This document shows positions 1 to 6,641 of a stretch of 10,001 nucleotides of DNA, one piece after another (within the stretch, counting starts at the first letter, position 1; every line of letters begins with the position of its first letter). Location: assembly GCA_027297085.1 (NCBI GenBank), contig JAPUIL010000162.1:1-10001 (forward strand), written 5' to 3'. The stretch is from Verrucomicrobiota bacterium. Its GTDB lineage: Bacteria > Verrucomicrobiota > Verrucomicrobiia > Opitutales > UBA2995. The notes below the pieces were generated by a model, which saw only the letters and a program-made list of their open reading frames with translations, was not told where the DNA came from and did no database searches. Made by a program: the position numbers and the translations under genes.

Positions 1-238
1 CGATGTATTCTCCAAATACTCCTACAACAAAATTGCCGGATCCGTCATCTAAGGCGTTGGGCGGACCAAAGGGGACTTTTTTGAAAGAACTTTGGTCCAG
101 GTCGAAAATGATGAGCGAAATCAGCAGAAGCACACCAATCACAAGGAAGAAAAATCCGGTGACAGGGCGCGATTTACCGCTGTAGGAGCCAAAGGTGGTT
201 TTGGGCCTACCTTTGGACGTTTTTTTAGGTTTCGCCAT
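1..238 (-). CDS. ftsK: Probable FtsK-type DNA translocase, N-terminal fragment
   Basis: The first 79 codons of a gene that continues past the left edge of the window. The peptide begins MAKPKKTSKGRPK, a strongly basic cytoplasmic leader, followed by one hydrophobic segment at about residues 27-45. A polar loop then leads to GNFVVGVFGEYI at residues 68-79. A basic leader, a first membrane helix and then an N-x-x-G-x-x-G element at the start of the second helix is the pattern of the 4TM domain of FtsK/SpoIIIE translocases, which anchors the hexameric ATPase at the division septum to pump and resolve chromosome ends. None of the ATPase or gamma domain is visible, so the call rests on this short pattern alone; another multi-pass membrane protein is possible. 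The ATG at 236-238 has no Shine-Dalgarno match upstream. The gene is divergent from manA. Confidence 0.55.
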   Translation of the reverse strand, partial: MAKPKKTSKGRPKTTFGSYSGKSRPVTGFFFLVIGVLLLISLIIFDLDQSSFKKVPFGPPNALDDGSGNFVVGVFGEYI

Positions 239-532
239 GGTGATTACTTAGAAACTAGGTTTCGCGGATTGTGTGACAATGGCTGGATTTGAATTTGACG
301 CTTGATTAACATTTTTTGCAAGTGTGCTAACTTGCTGATATAGAAGGACAATTGAATCTTTAGTACTGTGCCTAAATTCAAGTCAAACGAGCCGCCGGAT
401 GGTTGTGGATGAGATGGGAGTTGAAAGTTGTTTTTTTGGAACCAATCAAAATTGTTTTTGGCTCCAAAAGAAATGCAACCATAGTAGATTTTTTCTGAAT
501 TAAAAGTATCTATTCCTAAATCTGAATGAATT
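239..532. other. Divergent intergenic region between the ftsK-like gene and manA
   Basis: About 290 AT-rich bases with no convincing gene. It should hold the promoters of both flanking genes. On the minus strand a TTGCAA at 321-316 and TCAAAT at 298-293, 17 bases apart, are a weak sigma-70-like match (4 of 6 each) about 55 bases before the ftsK-like start. No good promoter was found for manA. Two inverted repeats are visible: GCAAGT/ACTTGC at 318-323 and 330-335, and a 12-base pair of arms with one mismatch at 434-445 and 458-469 around a 12-base loop. Neither is followed by a T tract in the sense that would make a terminator. Confidence 0.5.
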
Positions 533-1486
533 ATGACTTCACCCATCGCCTTTAACCCTTTGTACATGGAGCGCGTCTGGGGAGGCCGGGCCCTTGAAGA
601 AAAATTAAACCGTACCCTTCCAGAGGGAAAGGTGATTGGTGAAAGTTGGGAGGTTGTTGACCGGCCCGAAGCCCAGTCGGTTGTACAGGGTGGTCCCTAT
701 GCGGATTTAACGCTCCGGGAGCTACTTCAGCGCCATGCCCACGAAATCATGGGACCTGATTACGATCCCGATAAACCCTTCCCCATTCTCATCAAATGGT
801 TGGATTGTCAGGAGAAATTGAGTTTGCAGGTTCATCCTCCCGCAAAAGTGGCAGATCAACTGAATGGGGAGCCGAAAACGGAAAACTGGTACATTGCCGA
901 CGTGGATCCGGGAGCGGAATTGATGGTGGGCTTGAAACAAGGAGTTACCCGTGAGTCTTTTGAGGCTGCACTGAAGAACAATGAGTTGGAGCCATTGGTT
1001 CACAAAGCTACCGTAGCGCCTGGTGACTCTGTATTTGTGTGGAGTGGCCGCATTCATGCGATTGGCGGAGGAAATTTTATCCTCGAGATTCAACAGAATT
1101 CCGACACGACCTATCGCGTCTACGATTGGGGTAGGGTAGGTCTGGACGGCAAGCCGCGTGAATTGCATGTGCAAGAATCCTTGGACTCTATTGAGTTCAA
1201 CGACTTTGAACCCGAACCTCAGCGTAATACCCAACCCGGGGATACTCTGGCAGACTGTGATGAATTTCGTATACGCAAGGAGGGCGTGGGCAATGGCCGG
1301 AGCCTGTCTTTTCCTGACGCCAGCCCACCGGTTTTATTCAATGTGTTATCAGGAATAGTCGTGGTTCAAGGAGAAGATACCCATTCGTTCCATAACGGGG
1401 ACACTTTCCTTCTTCCTTACCGGGGAAACTTTGAGGTGACTAGTACGGAAGAAGCGGTGGTCCTAATCACAGATCAGTTTGCCTAG
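533..1486 (+). CDS. manA: Mannose-6-phosphate isomerase, class I (short bacterial form)
   Basis: Interconverts mannose 6-phosphate and fructose 6-phosphate in the cytoplasm, feeding GDP-mannose and polysaccharide synthesis or mannose catabolism. The 317-residue length fits the short B. subtilis-like class I enzymes. The N-terminus carries the family opening FNPLYMERVWGGRAL (residues 7-21). The zinc cupin shows the usual ligands: Q99 and H101 in LQVHPP, E117 in KTENWY and H175 in GRIHAIGGG. R195 in TYRVYDWGR is the expected catalytic arginine. The C-terminal third (about 235-317) is the second, non-catalytic cupin. The ATG at 533 is chosen because it gives the full family N-terminus; the ATG 32 bases later is out of the question for the VWGGR alignment and in another frame. 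No Shine-Dalgarno sequence is evident. Some members act in sugar-phosphate metabolism with other substrates, so the physiological substrate is inferred from the family. Confidence 0.9.
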   Translation: MTSPIAFNPLYMERVWGGRALEEKLNRTLPEGKVIGESWEVVDRPEAQSVVQGGPYADLTLRELLQRHAHEIMGPDYDPDKPFPILIKWLDCQEKLSLQVHPPAKVADQLNGEPKTENWYIADVDPGAELMVGLKQGVTRESFEAALKNNELEPLVHKATVAPGDSVFVWSGRIHAIGGGNFILEIQQNSDTTYRVYDWGRVGLDGKPRELHVQESLDSIEFNDFEPEPQRNTQPGDTLADCDEFRIRKEGVGNGRSLSFPDASPPVLFNVLSGIVVVQGEDTHSFHNGDTFLLPYRGNFEVTSTEEAVVLITDQFA

Positions 1487-1591
1487 TCATTGTTCTGGAG
1501 AGGTTCAACCGATCTCGGAGTATGTGAAAATTAGTGAGCAAGGATTGCTTGAACTTGTTCTAAAATCCGCTTTCTTTAGGCGGTTCCAATT

Positions 1592-2206
1592 ATGAAAGCA
1601 GAGGAAAAAGACCAAACAACCGAAGAGAAAGTTGAAACGCCAGCCGCTGAAGAAGCCGAAGCCTCGGTAGAGGATGCGCCTGACGCTCAGGAAGACACTC
1701 CCGTGGAGGAAAAGGAATTAACCGTTGAAGAACTACTGGACCAAAGCCGGAAGGAAAAAGAAGATTTGTACGAAAAAGTGCTCCGGGCAGCGGCCGATTT
1801 CGAAAATTTTCGTAAACGGGTACTCCGGGAAAAAGACGAGCTTCGCAAATTTGCCGTTTCTGGATTAATCGAAGATTTGCTTCCGGCCCTGGACAACCTG
1901 GAACTGGGGATGGCAGCCGCCGGCAACCAAACGGAAGCCAAAGCGGTTGCGGATGGATTCCGCATGGTGGCTCTGCAGATCGCGAGCATTCTTCAGTCCA
2001 ACGGGCTTGAATGCGTCGATCCGCAGGGTGAAGACTTTGATCCTAATTTACACGAAAGTGTTGAAATCCGACCCAGCGATGACGTCGAAGATCACAAAAT
2101 CATCCAAGTAGTGCGGAAAGGTTATACTTTGAATGGACGAATACTTAGGGCTGCCAATGTGATCGTGTCCAGTGGTCCCGCCAAGGAAAACGAAGGAGAC
2201 AGTTAA
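1592..2206 (+). CDS. grpE: Nucleotide exchange factor GrpE
   Basis: Co-chaperone that releases ADP from DnaK and so drives the Hsp70 substrate cycle in the cytoplasm. The 204-residue protein has a long acidic, Glu/Ala-rich N-terminal tail (about 1-45), then a charged helical stretch that would form the dimeric coiled coil (about 45-100, including [18 protein letters not shown]). The C-terminal beta-wing carries the GrpE signature: [12 protein letters not shown] at about 136-147 and [17 protein letters not shown] at about 177-193. An AGGCGG at 1578-1583, 8 bases before the ATG, is an acceptable ribosome binding site. The gene overlaps nothing and ends 2 bases before dnaJ, so the two form a transcription unit. 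A TAAAAT at 1561-1566 resembles a -10 box, but I could not pair it with a -35. No CIRCE element was seen upstream. Confidence 0.96.
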   Translation: MKAEEKDQTTEEKVETPAAEEAEASVEDAPDAQEDTPVEEKELTVEELLDQSRKEKEDLYEKVLRAAADFENFRKRVLREKDELRKFAVSGLIEDLLPALDNLELGMAAAGNQTEAKAVADGFRMVALQIASILQSNGLECVDPQGEDFDPNLHESVEIRPSDDVEDHKIIQVVRKGYTLNGRILRAANVIVSSGPAKENEGDS

Positions 2207-2208
2207 CC

Positions 2209-3363
2209 ATGGCGGATGATTATTACGAAATGCTAGGTGTGGGCAAAGACGTCTCCGATGAAGAGCTGAAAAAGGCTTATAGGAAACAGGCCTTAAAGTT
2301 CCACCCCGATCGGAATCCTGATGACAAGGGAGCCGAAGAGCAGTTTAAAAAGGTTTCTCATGCCTACGAAGTCCTCAAAGATTCCGAGAAGCGCGCAGCC
2401 TACGATCGTTATGGTCCTCAAGCCTTTGAAGGCGGTGGCATGGGAGCAGGCGGCGGAGGTGGTTTTCATGACCCTTTTGACATGTTTCGCGAAGTTTACG
2501 AGGGCGGCGGAGGCAGCGGCTTCGGCGGTATCTTTGATGAATTATTTGGAGGAGGAGGCCGCGGCAGTGGTCAAGGCGGTGCTCGCGCCGGCGCCAACCT
2601 TCAATATGATTTAACCGTCAATTTGGAAGAAGCAGCAAGCGGAGTGGAAAAGGAGATTTCGTTTCGCCGTGCGGTTAGCTGTGATCATTGCGGAGGTAAT
2701 GGCGCAGAACCGGGCACCAGTAAAAAAACCTGTAACACCTGCGGAGGTGCAGGTCAGGTTACTGCTTCCCGAGGATTTTTTCGGATCAAGCAAGCTTGCC
2801 CGACCTGTCATGGAACCGGTTCGATTATAGATACACCGTGTAAACAATGCTCGGGTGAAGGCAGGGTCATGAAAACGAGTCAGACTCAGGTCAAAGTACC
2901 AGCCGGAGTAGATAGCGGTTCACGATTACGCTTGTCCGGAATGGGTGAAGCAGGAGTTGGTGGCGGTCCCACTGGAGACTTGATCATCGTCATCCATGTA
3001 AAAGATCACGAGATTTTCGACCGCGATGGAGATGACCTGTATTGTCAGATTCCAATCAAGTTTACTTTGGCTGCACTGGGTGGAGCTATTGATGTGCCTA
3101 CCTTGAGTGGGCGGGCATCCTTAAAAATTCCCTCAGGTACCCAATCCGGGACTATTTTCCGCATGCGTAAAAAAGGCATGACATCCCTTCGAGGCTATGG
3201 TGCGGGTGATCAGTACATTACCGTTCATGTGGATGTGCCCAAGTCCCTTACTGGGAAACAGAAAGAAATGCTTGAAGCTTTTGCCAAAGAGTCCGGAGAT
3301 GATCGCGAGCCAGTTGGCAAAACGTTTTTTAAAAAGGCTAAGCAGTTTTTCGACGAGCAATAA
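2209..3363 (+). CDS. dnaJ: Chaperone DnaJ (type I/A Hsp40)
   Basis: J-domain co-chaperone that delivers unfolded clients to DnaK and stimulates its ATPase. All type I domains are present in 384 residues. The J domain (about 4-70) has the HPD motif at 32-34. A long glycine/phenylalanine-rich region follows (about 74-128). The zinc centre has four CxxCxGxG repeats at 158-165, 175-182, 197-204 and 211-218. The C-terminal substrate-binding and dimerisation domains fill the rest. An AAGGAG at 2193-2198, inside the end of grpE, provides a good ribosome binding site, and the 2-bp gap to grpE suggests coupled translation. dnaK and hrcA are not in this window. No intrinsic terminator is evident directly after the stop codon. 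Confidence 0.97.
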   Translation: MADDYYEMLGVGKDVSDEELKKAYRKQALKFHPDRNPDDKGAEEQFKKVSHAYEVLKDSEKRAAYDRYGPQAFEGGGMGAGGGGGFHDPFDMFREVYEGGGGSGFGGIFDELFGGGGRGSGQGGARAGANLQYDLTVNLEEAASGVEKEISFRRAVSCDHCGGNGAEPGTSKKTCNTCGGAGQVTASRGFFRIKQACPTCHGTGSIIDTPCKQCSGEGRVMKTSQTQVKVPAGVDSGSRLRLSGMGEAGVGGGPTGDLIIVIHVKDHEIFDRDGDDLYCQIPIKFTLAALGGAIDVPTLSGRASLKIPSGTQSGTIFRMRKKGMTSLRGYGAGDQYITVHVDVPKSLTGKQKEMLEAFAKESGDDREPVGKTFFKKAKQFFDEQ

Positions 3364-3399
3364 TATTTTCAGTTAGGCTGGCACGTTCATCCATGTCCC

Positions 3400-3540
3400 T
3401 AATTCAGGTATCCTTTCGCATTTCCGGAGAACCGGTTTCTTATCTCGAAGATTTGCTCTATGAAATAGACGACTGACATCGATGATGTTCGCAGTACTTA
3501 CTGCGAAAAACTAGCCCGTTTGGATAATTCAGGTACCTTT
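3400..3540. repeat. Imperfect direct repeat pair
   Basis: TAATTCAGGTATCCTTT at 3400-3416 recurs as TAATTCAGGTACCTTT at 3525-3540, differing only by one inserted T. The copies start 125 bases apart and lie within the small broken reading frame, in different reading frames, so coding constraint does not explain the match. Confidence 0.5.
3488..3507. repeat. Short perfect inverted repeat between convergent genes
   Basis: TTCGCAGTA and TACTGCGAA form 9-base perfect arms around a 2-base centre. It lies in the gap between dnaJ and the convergent amaP-like gene. The plus strand has A5 after the stem (3506-3510) and no T tract, and the minus strand has none either, so it does not fit a canonical intrinsic terminator. 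It could be a protein-binding palindrome, a transcript-end hairpin that works without a U tract, or chance. Confidence 0.45.
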
Positions 3541-3587
3541 GCCAGCCGTTCTCTGGATGAATGGAGTGACTTGGTGATCGATTTGGA

Positions 3588-4019
3588 TTAAGCCTTTGGT
3601 TTTGGCTCGGCAAGGAACCCTTCCACAATCACGTGGACTTCGCCCAGGTTTTCTATCCCAAGGTCGTCTCGAATAGCTCGTGTGATCTGATTTTGCAGTT
3701 CGTTGGAAATATCTTGAAGCCGGGTTTTTACCCGGAGCTTTAGGCGAACCTTGATGATAATCTGCCCCTTCTTTTTTGAAATATCGCCGCGTGCCCGGCC
3801 TACTTCGACAAACTGTTCGCAGGTGCGTTGAATGATTTCCTGGATGGCGGAGCGGGAAATTTCGACTCTTCCGTCTTCGTTATTAAAAACCAACAAGTTT
3901 TTTTTGCCTAATTTGAGGAACAGAACCACGAGTACGATAAAGAGTATGCCTAGTGGAATCAGGAACATCAGGGTTAAGCTAAAGGGTTCTACCCCGAATT
4001 TGTCTGTGAGTGCTTGCAT
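3588..4019 (-). CDS. AmaP-like membrane-anchored Asp23-family protein
   Basis: A 143-residue protein with one N-terminal membrane helix (about residues 13-36, SLTLMFLIPLGILFIVLVVL) and a cytoplasmic domain (about 48-135) of the Asp23/AmaP fold: short helices and strands such as GRVEISRSAIQEIIQ, QIIIKVRLKLRVKTRL and LGEVHVIVEGF. In Firmicutes, AmaP anchors the soluble Asp23 protein to the membrane and the pair is linked to envelope stress. By analogy this protein could recruit the Asp23-like protein encoded just upstream. CTCCT at 4026-4030 is an AGGAG ribosome binding site on the minus strand, 6 bases before the ATG, and fixes the start. An intrinsic terminator separates it from the asp23-like gene, so it may have its own promoter or be expressed by read-through. 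Function is inferred from fold pattern and neighbourhood. Confidence 0.75.
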   Translation of the reverse strand: MQALTDKFGVEPFSLTLMFLIPLGILFIVLVVLFLKLGKKNLLVFNNEDGRVEISRSAIQEIIQRTCEQFVEVGRARGDISKKKGQIIIKVRLKLRVKTRLQDISNELQNQITRAIRDDLGIENLGEVHVIVEGFLAEPKPKA

Positions 4020-4073
4020 AAAAGTCTCCTGTGGAAGAAAGGGTCAGGCTGTATGGAATTTTGTAATCTGTCG

Positions 4074-4100
4074 AAAAAAAAGGCGGACTCGAAAGCCCGC
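4074..4100 (-). terminator. Intrinsic terminator after the asp23-like gene
   Basis: Read on the minus strand, GCGGGC and GTCCGC form a 6-bp stem (five Watson-Crick pairs and one G-U) around the 6-base loop TTTCGA, followed immediately by eight T residues (complement of A8 at 4074-4081). This is a textbook Rho-independent terminator. It lies 24 bases past the asp23-like stop codon and upstream of the amaP-like gene, so it should end or attenuate the accB-accC-asp23 transcript. Confidence 0.85.
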
Positions 4101-4123
4101 GTTTGAAAGTTTAAAAAGTCAAT

Positions 4124-4567
4124 TTACTCATCCATGGACATGCCGCCGTTAGCCGCTGATCCGGGGTGGTCATCCTTGGATTTTACTCCCTCAATGACGA
4201 CATCCACACGTTCGACCATTTTACCAGTCATGTTTTCGACGCGCTCTTTAACCGCCAACTGCACCTCGTAAGCACACTTGGCCAGCTCCACACCATACTT
4301 CAGTATGAGCCGTATTTCTATGAGGTAATTGGAATTTTCGCTTTCGGTTACCCGCACTCCGCTTTGGGAGGATTCCTTTTTAGAAAATATTTCGGCGATG
4401 CCGTCTACGAAGCTGCCAGCTACGGCAAAAACTCCTGCATTTTCCAAGGCTGAGAGGCGCACGATGTTGGCAACAACAACATGATTGATCTTTATATCAC
4501 CGAGAGAATTGGTTTCTTCCGTGGTGATGGATGGGATAGTTTTGGTATCCGTTTTATCGGTGTCCAT
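4124..4567 (-). CDS. Asp23/Gls24 (YqhY-type) alkaline shock family protein
   Basis: A 147-residue soluble protein. After a polar Thr/Glu-rich leader (1-22), the Asp23 domain covers about 23-128: GDIKINHVVVANIVRLSALENAG, then GVFAVAGSFVDGI, YLIEIRLILKYGVEL, a helix with VQLAVKERVENMTG and the terminal strand VERVDVVIEGV. The C-terminus is a short Gly/Ser/Met-rich tail. In Bacillus the relative YqhY is encoded directly after accB-accC, and its loss disturbs acetyl-CoA carboxylase activity and fatty-acid homeostasis. The same gene order here supports a similar regulatory or scaffolding role, by inference. The start lies 2 bases after the accC stop with no Shine-Dalgarno site, so translation is probably coupled to accC. 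The transcript ends at the terminator just downstream. Confidence 0.85.
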   Translation of the reverse strand: MDTDKTDTKTIPSITTEETNSLGDIKINHVVVANIVRLSALENAGVFAVAGSFVDGIAEIFSKKESSQSGVRVTESENSNYLIEIRLILKYGVELAKCAYEVQLAVKERVENMTGKMVERVDVVIEGVKSKDDHPGSAANGGMSMDE

Positions 4568-4569
4568 GA

Positions 4570-5955
4570 TTATTCGAGGTTGTGGTTCGATTGAATTAAG
4601 TTATCCAGGTTTGTGCGCTCAACAAACTCCTCCACAAATTTGGTGGTAGCTTTACCGCTCCGAAAAACCGGATCTTGCATGATTACTTTAGAAAAGGGAA
4701 TCGTTGTTTTGATCCCACTGATAATAAATTCTTCCAGAGCCCGATACATTCTGTCCATGGCGATCTCCCGGCTGCGGCCGTAGGTGATGAGTTTCCCGAT
4801 CATACTGTCGTAATAGGGAGGGATGACATACCCGCCATATACATGAGAATCGACTCGTACGCCGTGCCCTCCTGGCGGGTAGTATAGATCGATAGTTCCT
4901 GGGCAGGGCGCGAAGTTTTTCAGAGGATCCTCCGCGTTGATTCGGCATTCGATCGCGTGCCGGTTGATCACGATATCCTCTTGATTCAAGCGGAGATGCT
5001 GTCCGTCAGCGATGCGGATTTGCTCTTTGATCAAGTCAGTATCGGTCACTTCTTCAGTAACCGGGTGCTCAACCTGAATCCGGGTGTTCATCTCGATGAA
5101 ATAGAAGTTTCCCTTTTCATCGACGAGAAATTCAATGGTGCCTGCATTTTCGTAACCGACTGCCTTTGCTGCTTTGACGGCGATGCTTCCCATTTTTTCG
5201 CGAAGTTCTTCGCTGAGGAAAGGGGAAGGTGCTTCTTCGATCAATTTCTGGTGTCGGCGCTGCACGGAACAGTCACGTTCACCCAGGTGAATGACTTTAC
5301 CGTGTTTATCGGCCAAAATTTGAAACTCAATATGCCTCGGATTTTCGATAAATTTTTCAAGGTAGACTGAACCATCGCCAAAGGCTTTTTCAGCCTCGGC
5401 TCTAGCCACTTCGAATTCCTTGGCGAAGGCCACACTGTTGTGTGCAACTCGCATGCCCTTGCCGCCCCCGCCAGAAACTGCTTTTACGAGGACGGGGTAA
5501 CCGATGGATTCCGCAACTTTGACGGCTTCACTGACCGATTTCACCACGCCGTCGCTACCCGGGACAGTTGGCACGCCGACTTTGCGGAAAGATTCAATTG
5601 CCAGAGCTTTGTCTCCCATCTGCCGGATGACCGATGAGCTGGGTCCGATAAAGATGATTTTACAGGATTCACATTGTTCTACGAAATCCGCCTTTTCAGA
5701 AAGAAAGCCGTAGCCCGGGTGAATGGCGTCTACATTCGAGATTTCTGCCGCACTGATGATACGGTCGGTTCTCAAGTAGCTCTCTGCTGGTTGTGGGGGT
5801 CCAATACAAATGGCTTCGTCAGCCAGTTGTACATGCAGGGACTGTTCATCGGCCTCCGAGTAAACGGCAAGTGTCTTGATGCCGAGCTCTCGACAAGCTC
5901 GAACAATTCGAAGTGCGATTTCGCCTCGATTGGCGATTAGGATCTTATTGATCAT
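4570..5955 (-). CDS. accC: Acetyl-CoA carboxylase, biotin carboxylase subunit
   Basis: Carboxylates the biotin on AccB using ATP and bicarbonate, the first half-reaction of malonyl-CoA formation for fatty-acid synthesis. The 461-residue protein has the N-terminal carboxylase domain ([20 protein letters not shown], about 4-23), an ATP-grasp domain with the glycine loop SGGGGKGMR at 161-169, and the C-terminal domain. Active-site residues match the E. coli enzyme: K237 in RRHQK, E275, E288 and N290, R292 and E296 in [15 protein letters not shown]. Length and motifs point to the free-standing biotin carboxylase and not to a fused pyruvate or propionyl-CoA carboxylase. The start is 12 bases after the accB stop, with no recognisable Shine-Dalgarno site. 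It is the middle gene of accB-accC-asp23. The carboxyltransferase subunits accA and accD are not in the window. Confidence 0.97.
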   Translation of the reverse strand: MINKILIANRGEIALRIVRACRELGIKTLAVYSEADEQSLHVQLADEAICIGPPQPAESYLRTDRIISAAEISNVDAIHPGYGFLSEKADFVEQCESCKIIFIGPSSSVIRQMGDKALAIESFRKVGVPTVPGSDGVVKSVSEAVKVAESIGYPVLVKAVSGGGGKGMRVAHNSVAFAKEFEVARAEAEKAFGDGSVYLEKFIENPRHIEFQILADKHGKVIHLGERDCSVQRRHQKLIEEAPSPFLSEELREKMGSIAVKAAKAVGYENAGTIEFLVDEKGNFYFIEMNTRIQVEHPVTEEVTDTDLIKEQIRIADGQHLRLNQEDIVINRHAIECRINAEDPLKNFAPCPGTIDLYYPPGGHGVRVDSHVYGGYVIPPYYDSMIGKLITYGRSREIAMDRMYRALEEFIISGIKTTIPFSKVIMQDPVFRSGKATTKFVEEFVERTNLDNLIQSNHNLE

Positions 5956-5967
5956 TAAAACGACCGG

Positions 5968-6447
5968 TTAGGGCTGCTTTACTTTGAACAAAGGTTGCCC
6001 GTATTCGACAGAATCACCATTTTCCACCAGGGCCTGCTTAATATCACCTTCTAATTCGGCAGGGATCTCGTTCATCACCTTCATTGCTTCGATGATGCAA
6101 ACCGTGGTGTCTTTGTTTACCGTGTCGCCTTCCTTGACGAATACCGGGCTTTCTGGTGATGGGGCGCGGTAGAAAGTGCCAACCATTGGGGACTTAATCA
6201 CAACTATTCCCTTTTCTTCCTCTGATGCTTGTTTCTCTACCGTAGCGGGTGCGAGTGCTGCTTCTGTGGGCTGCTGAACGTAGGCTGGCATGGGTGCTGG
6301 GTAAGGAACTGCTGTTTGTGGGACGTTGCTTTTATTCTCATCACTTCGACATATGCGCAGCTTGAGGCCTTCTTCCTCGATCTCAAACTCAGTGAGAGAG
6401 GAACGTTTCATGATTTCGATGATCTGTTTTATTTGTTTTAGGTCCAA
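5968..6447 (-). CDS. accB: Acetyl-CoA carboxylase, biotin carboxyl carrier protein
   Basis: Carries the biotin that shuttles carboxyl groups between AccC and the carboxyltransferase. The 159-residue protein has the usual helical N-terminus ([20 protein letters not shown]), a Pro/Ala-rich flexible linker at about 45-75, and a C-terminal biotinyl domain (about 81-157) with the thumb region ([16 protein letters not shown]) typical of true AccB. The biotin is attached at K123 in EAMKVMNEI; the canonical motif is EAMKMMNEI. An in-frame stop lies 15 bases upstream of a TTG at 6445-6447, so TTG is the only start that keeps the family N-terminus; the next in-frame ATG (codon 13) would remove it. No Shine-Dalgarno site is visible. 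First gene of the accB-accC-asp23 unit. Confidence 0.95.
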   Translation of the reverse strand: MDLKQIKQIIEIMKRSSLTEFEIEEEGLKLRICRSDENKSNVPQTAVPYPAPMPAYVQQPTEAALAPATVEKQASEEEKGIVVIKSPMVGTFYRAPSPESPVFVKEGDTVNKDTTVCIIEAMKVMNEIPAELEGDIKQALVENGDSVEYGQPLFKVKQP

Positions 6448-6641
6448 ATTGAAGCGTGGTTAAAGTGTGCCTGCTCCCAACTTGGGAGGCTCTGGGACTT
6501 GGTTTGGTGAGTAGGTATTAACAAATCGTGATACTTATTCCAAAAACGTTGAATGCCAGCATTAAAGGGTTTGGGGGAAATATCCACAAAAATCAGGACA
6601 GCGCATGCTTGGGAATTTGGCTGGTTTCGCAAGGATTTCCT
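6448..6641 (-). promoter_or_regulatory. accB: accB leader and promoter region
   Basis: 194 bases separate the AsmA-like stop codon from the accB start and hold no convincing gene, so the accB promoter probably lies here. A TTGGAA followed after 17 bases by TAATAC is a poor sigma-70 match on the minus strand, so I do not assign a promoter. The clearest structure is a perfect inverted repeat CTCCCAA/TTGGGAG with a one-base centre at 6474-6488, about 26 bases before the TTG start; in RNA it would form a small hairpin near the initiation region. E. coli AccB is known to regulate its own operon, but nothing here shows the same mechanism. Confidence 0.4.

Larger units (their letters stand above)
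3393..3591 (+). pseudogene. Possible small protein gene broken by a one-base frameshift
   Basis: An ATG at 3393 opens a 27-codon frame (MSLIQVSFRISGEPV...LLYEIDD) that stops at 3474-3476. The adjoining frame is then open from about 3471 to a TAA at 3589-3591, reading DIDDVRSTYCEKLARLDN and ending DEWSDLVIDLD. The span is 199 bases, one more than a 65-codon gene plus stop. Dropping one base in the GACGACTGACATCGATGATG stretch (3468-3487) joins the two into a single acidic peptide. That supports either a decayed gene or a sequencing indel. No ribosome binding site is visible, and I do not recognise the protein. The reconstructed 3' end overlaps the stop codon of the convergent amaP-like gene. 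Chance open frames of this length are common, so this remains tentative. Confidence 0.3.

Noticed and set aside
322..330. Half of a CIRCE-like element (TTAGCACAC on the minus strand)
   Set aside because: The second half-site (GAGTGCTAA after 9 bases) is missing, and the flanking genes are not heat-shock genes.
244..567. 107-codon minus-strand frame across the ftsK-like/manA intergenic region
   Set aside because: It overlaps the start of manA, has a low-complexity, non-protein-like composition, resembles no family I know and has no ribosome binding site; more likely a chance open frame in AT-rich DNA.
722..1234. 170-codon minus-strand frame inside manA
   Set aside because: It lies wholly opposite a well-supported gene with all catalytic motifs; it is an antisense shadow.
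1498..1516. Possible terminator hairpin after manA
   Set aside because: The stem needs a 2-base bulge and a 3-base loop and is not followed by a T tract.
1551..1560. GAACTTGTTC upstream of grpE as a LexA-like site
   Set aside because: The spacing between half-sites is 2 bases where known GAAC...GTTC SOS boxes have 4, and grpE is not an SOS gene.
4957..5370. 137-codon plus-strand frame inside accC
   Set aside because: It lies opposite the conserved biotin carboxylase core and has no independent support.
6438..6632. 64-codon minus-strand frame in the accB leader
   Set aside because: It overlaps the accB start in another frame, shows no family resemblance and lacks a ribosome binding site; the region is better explained as a promoter and leader.
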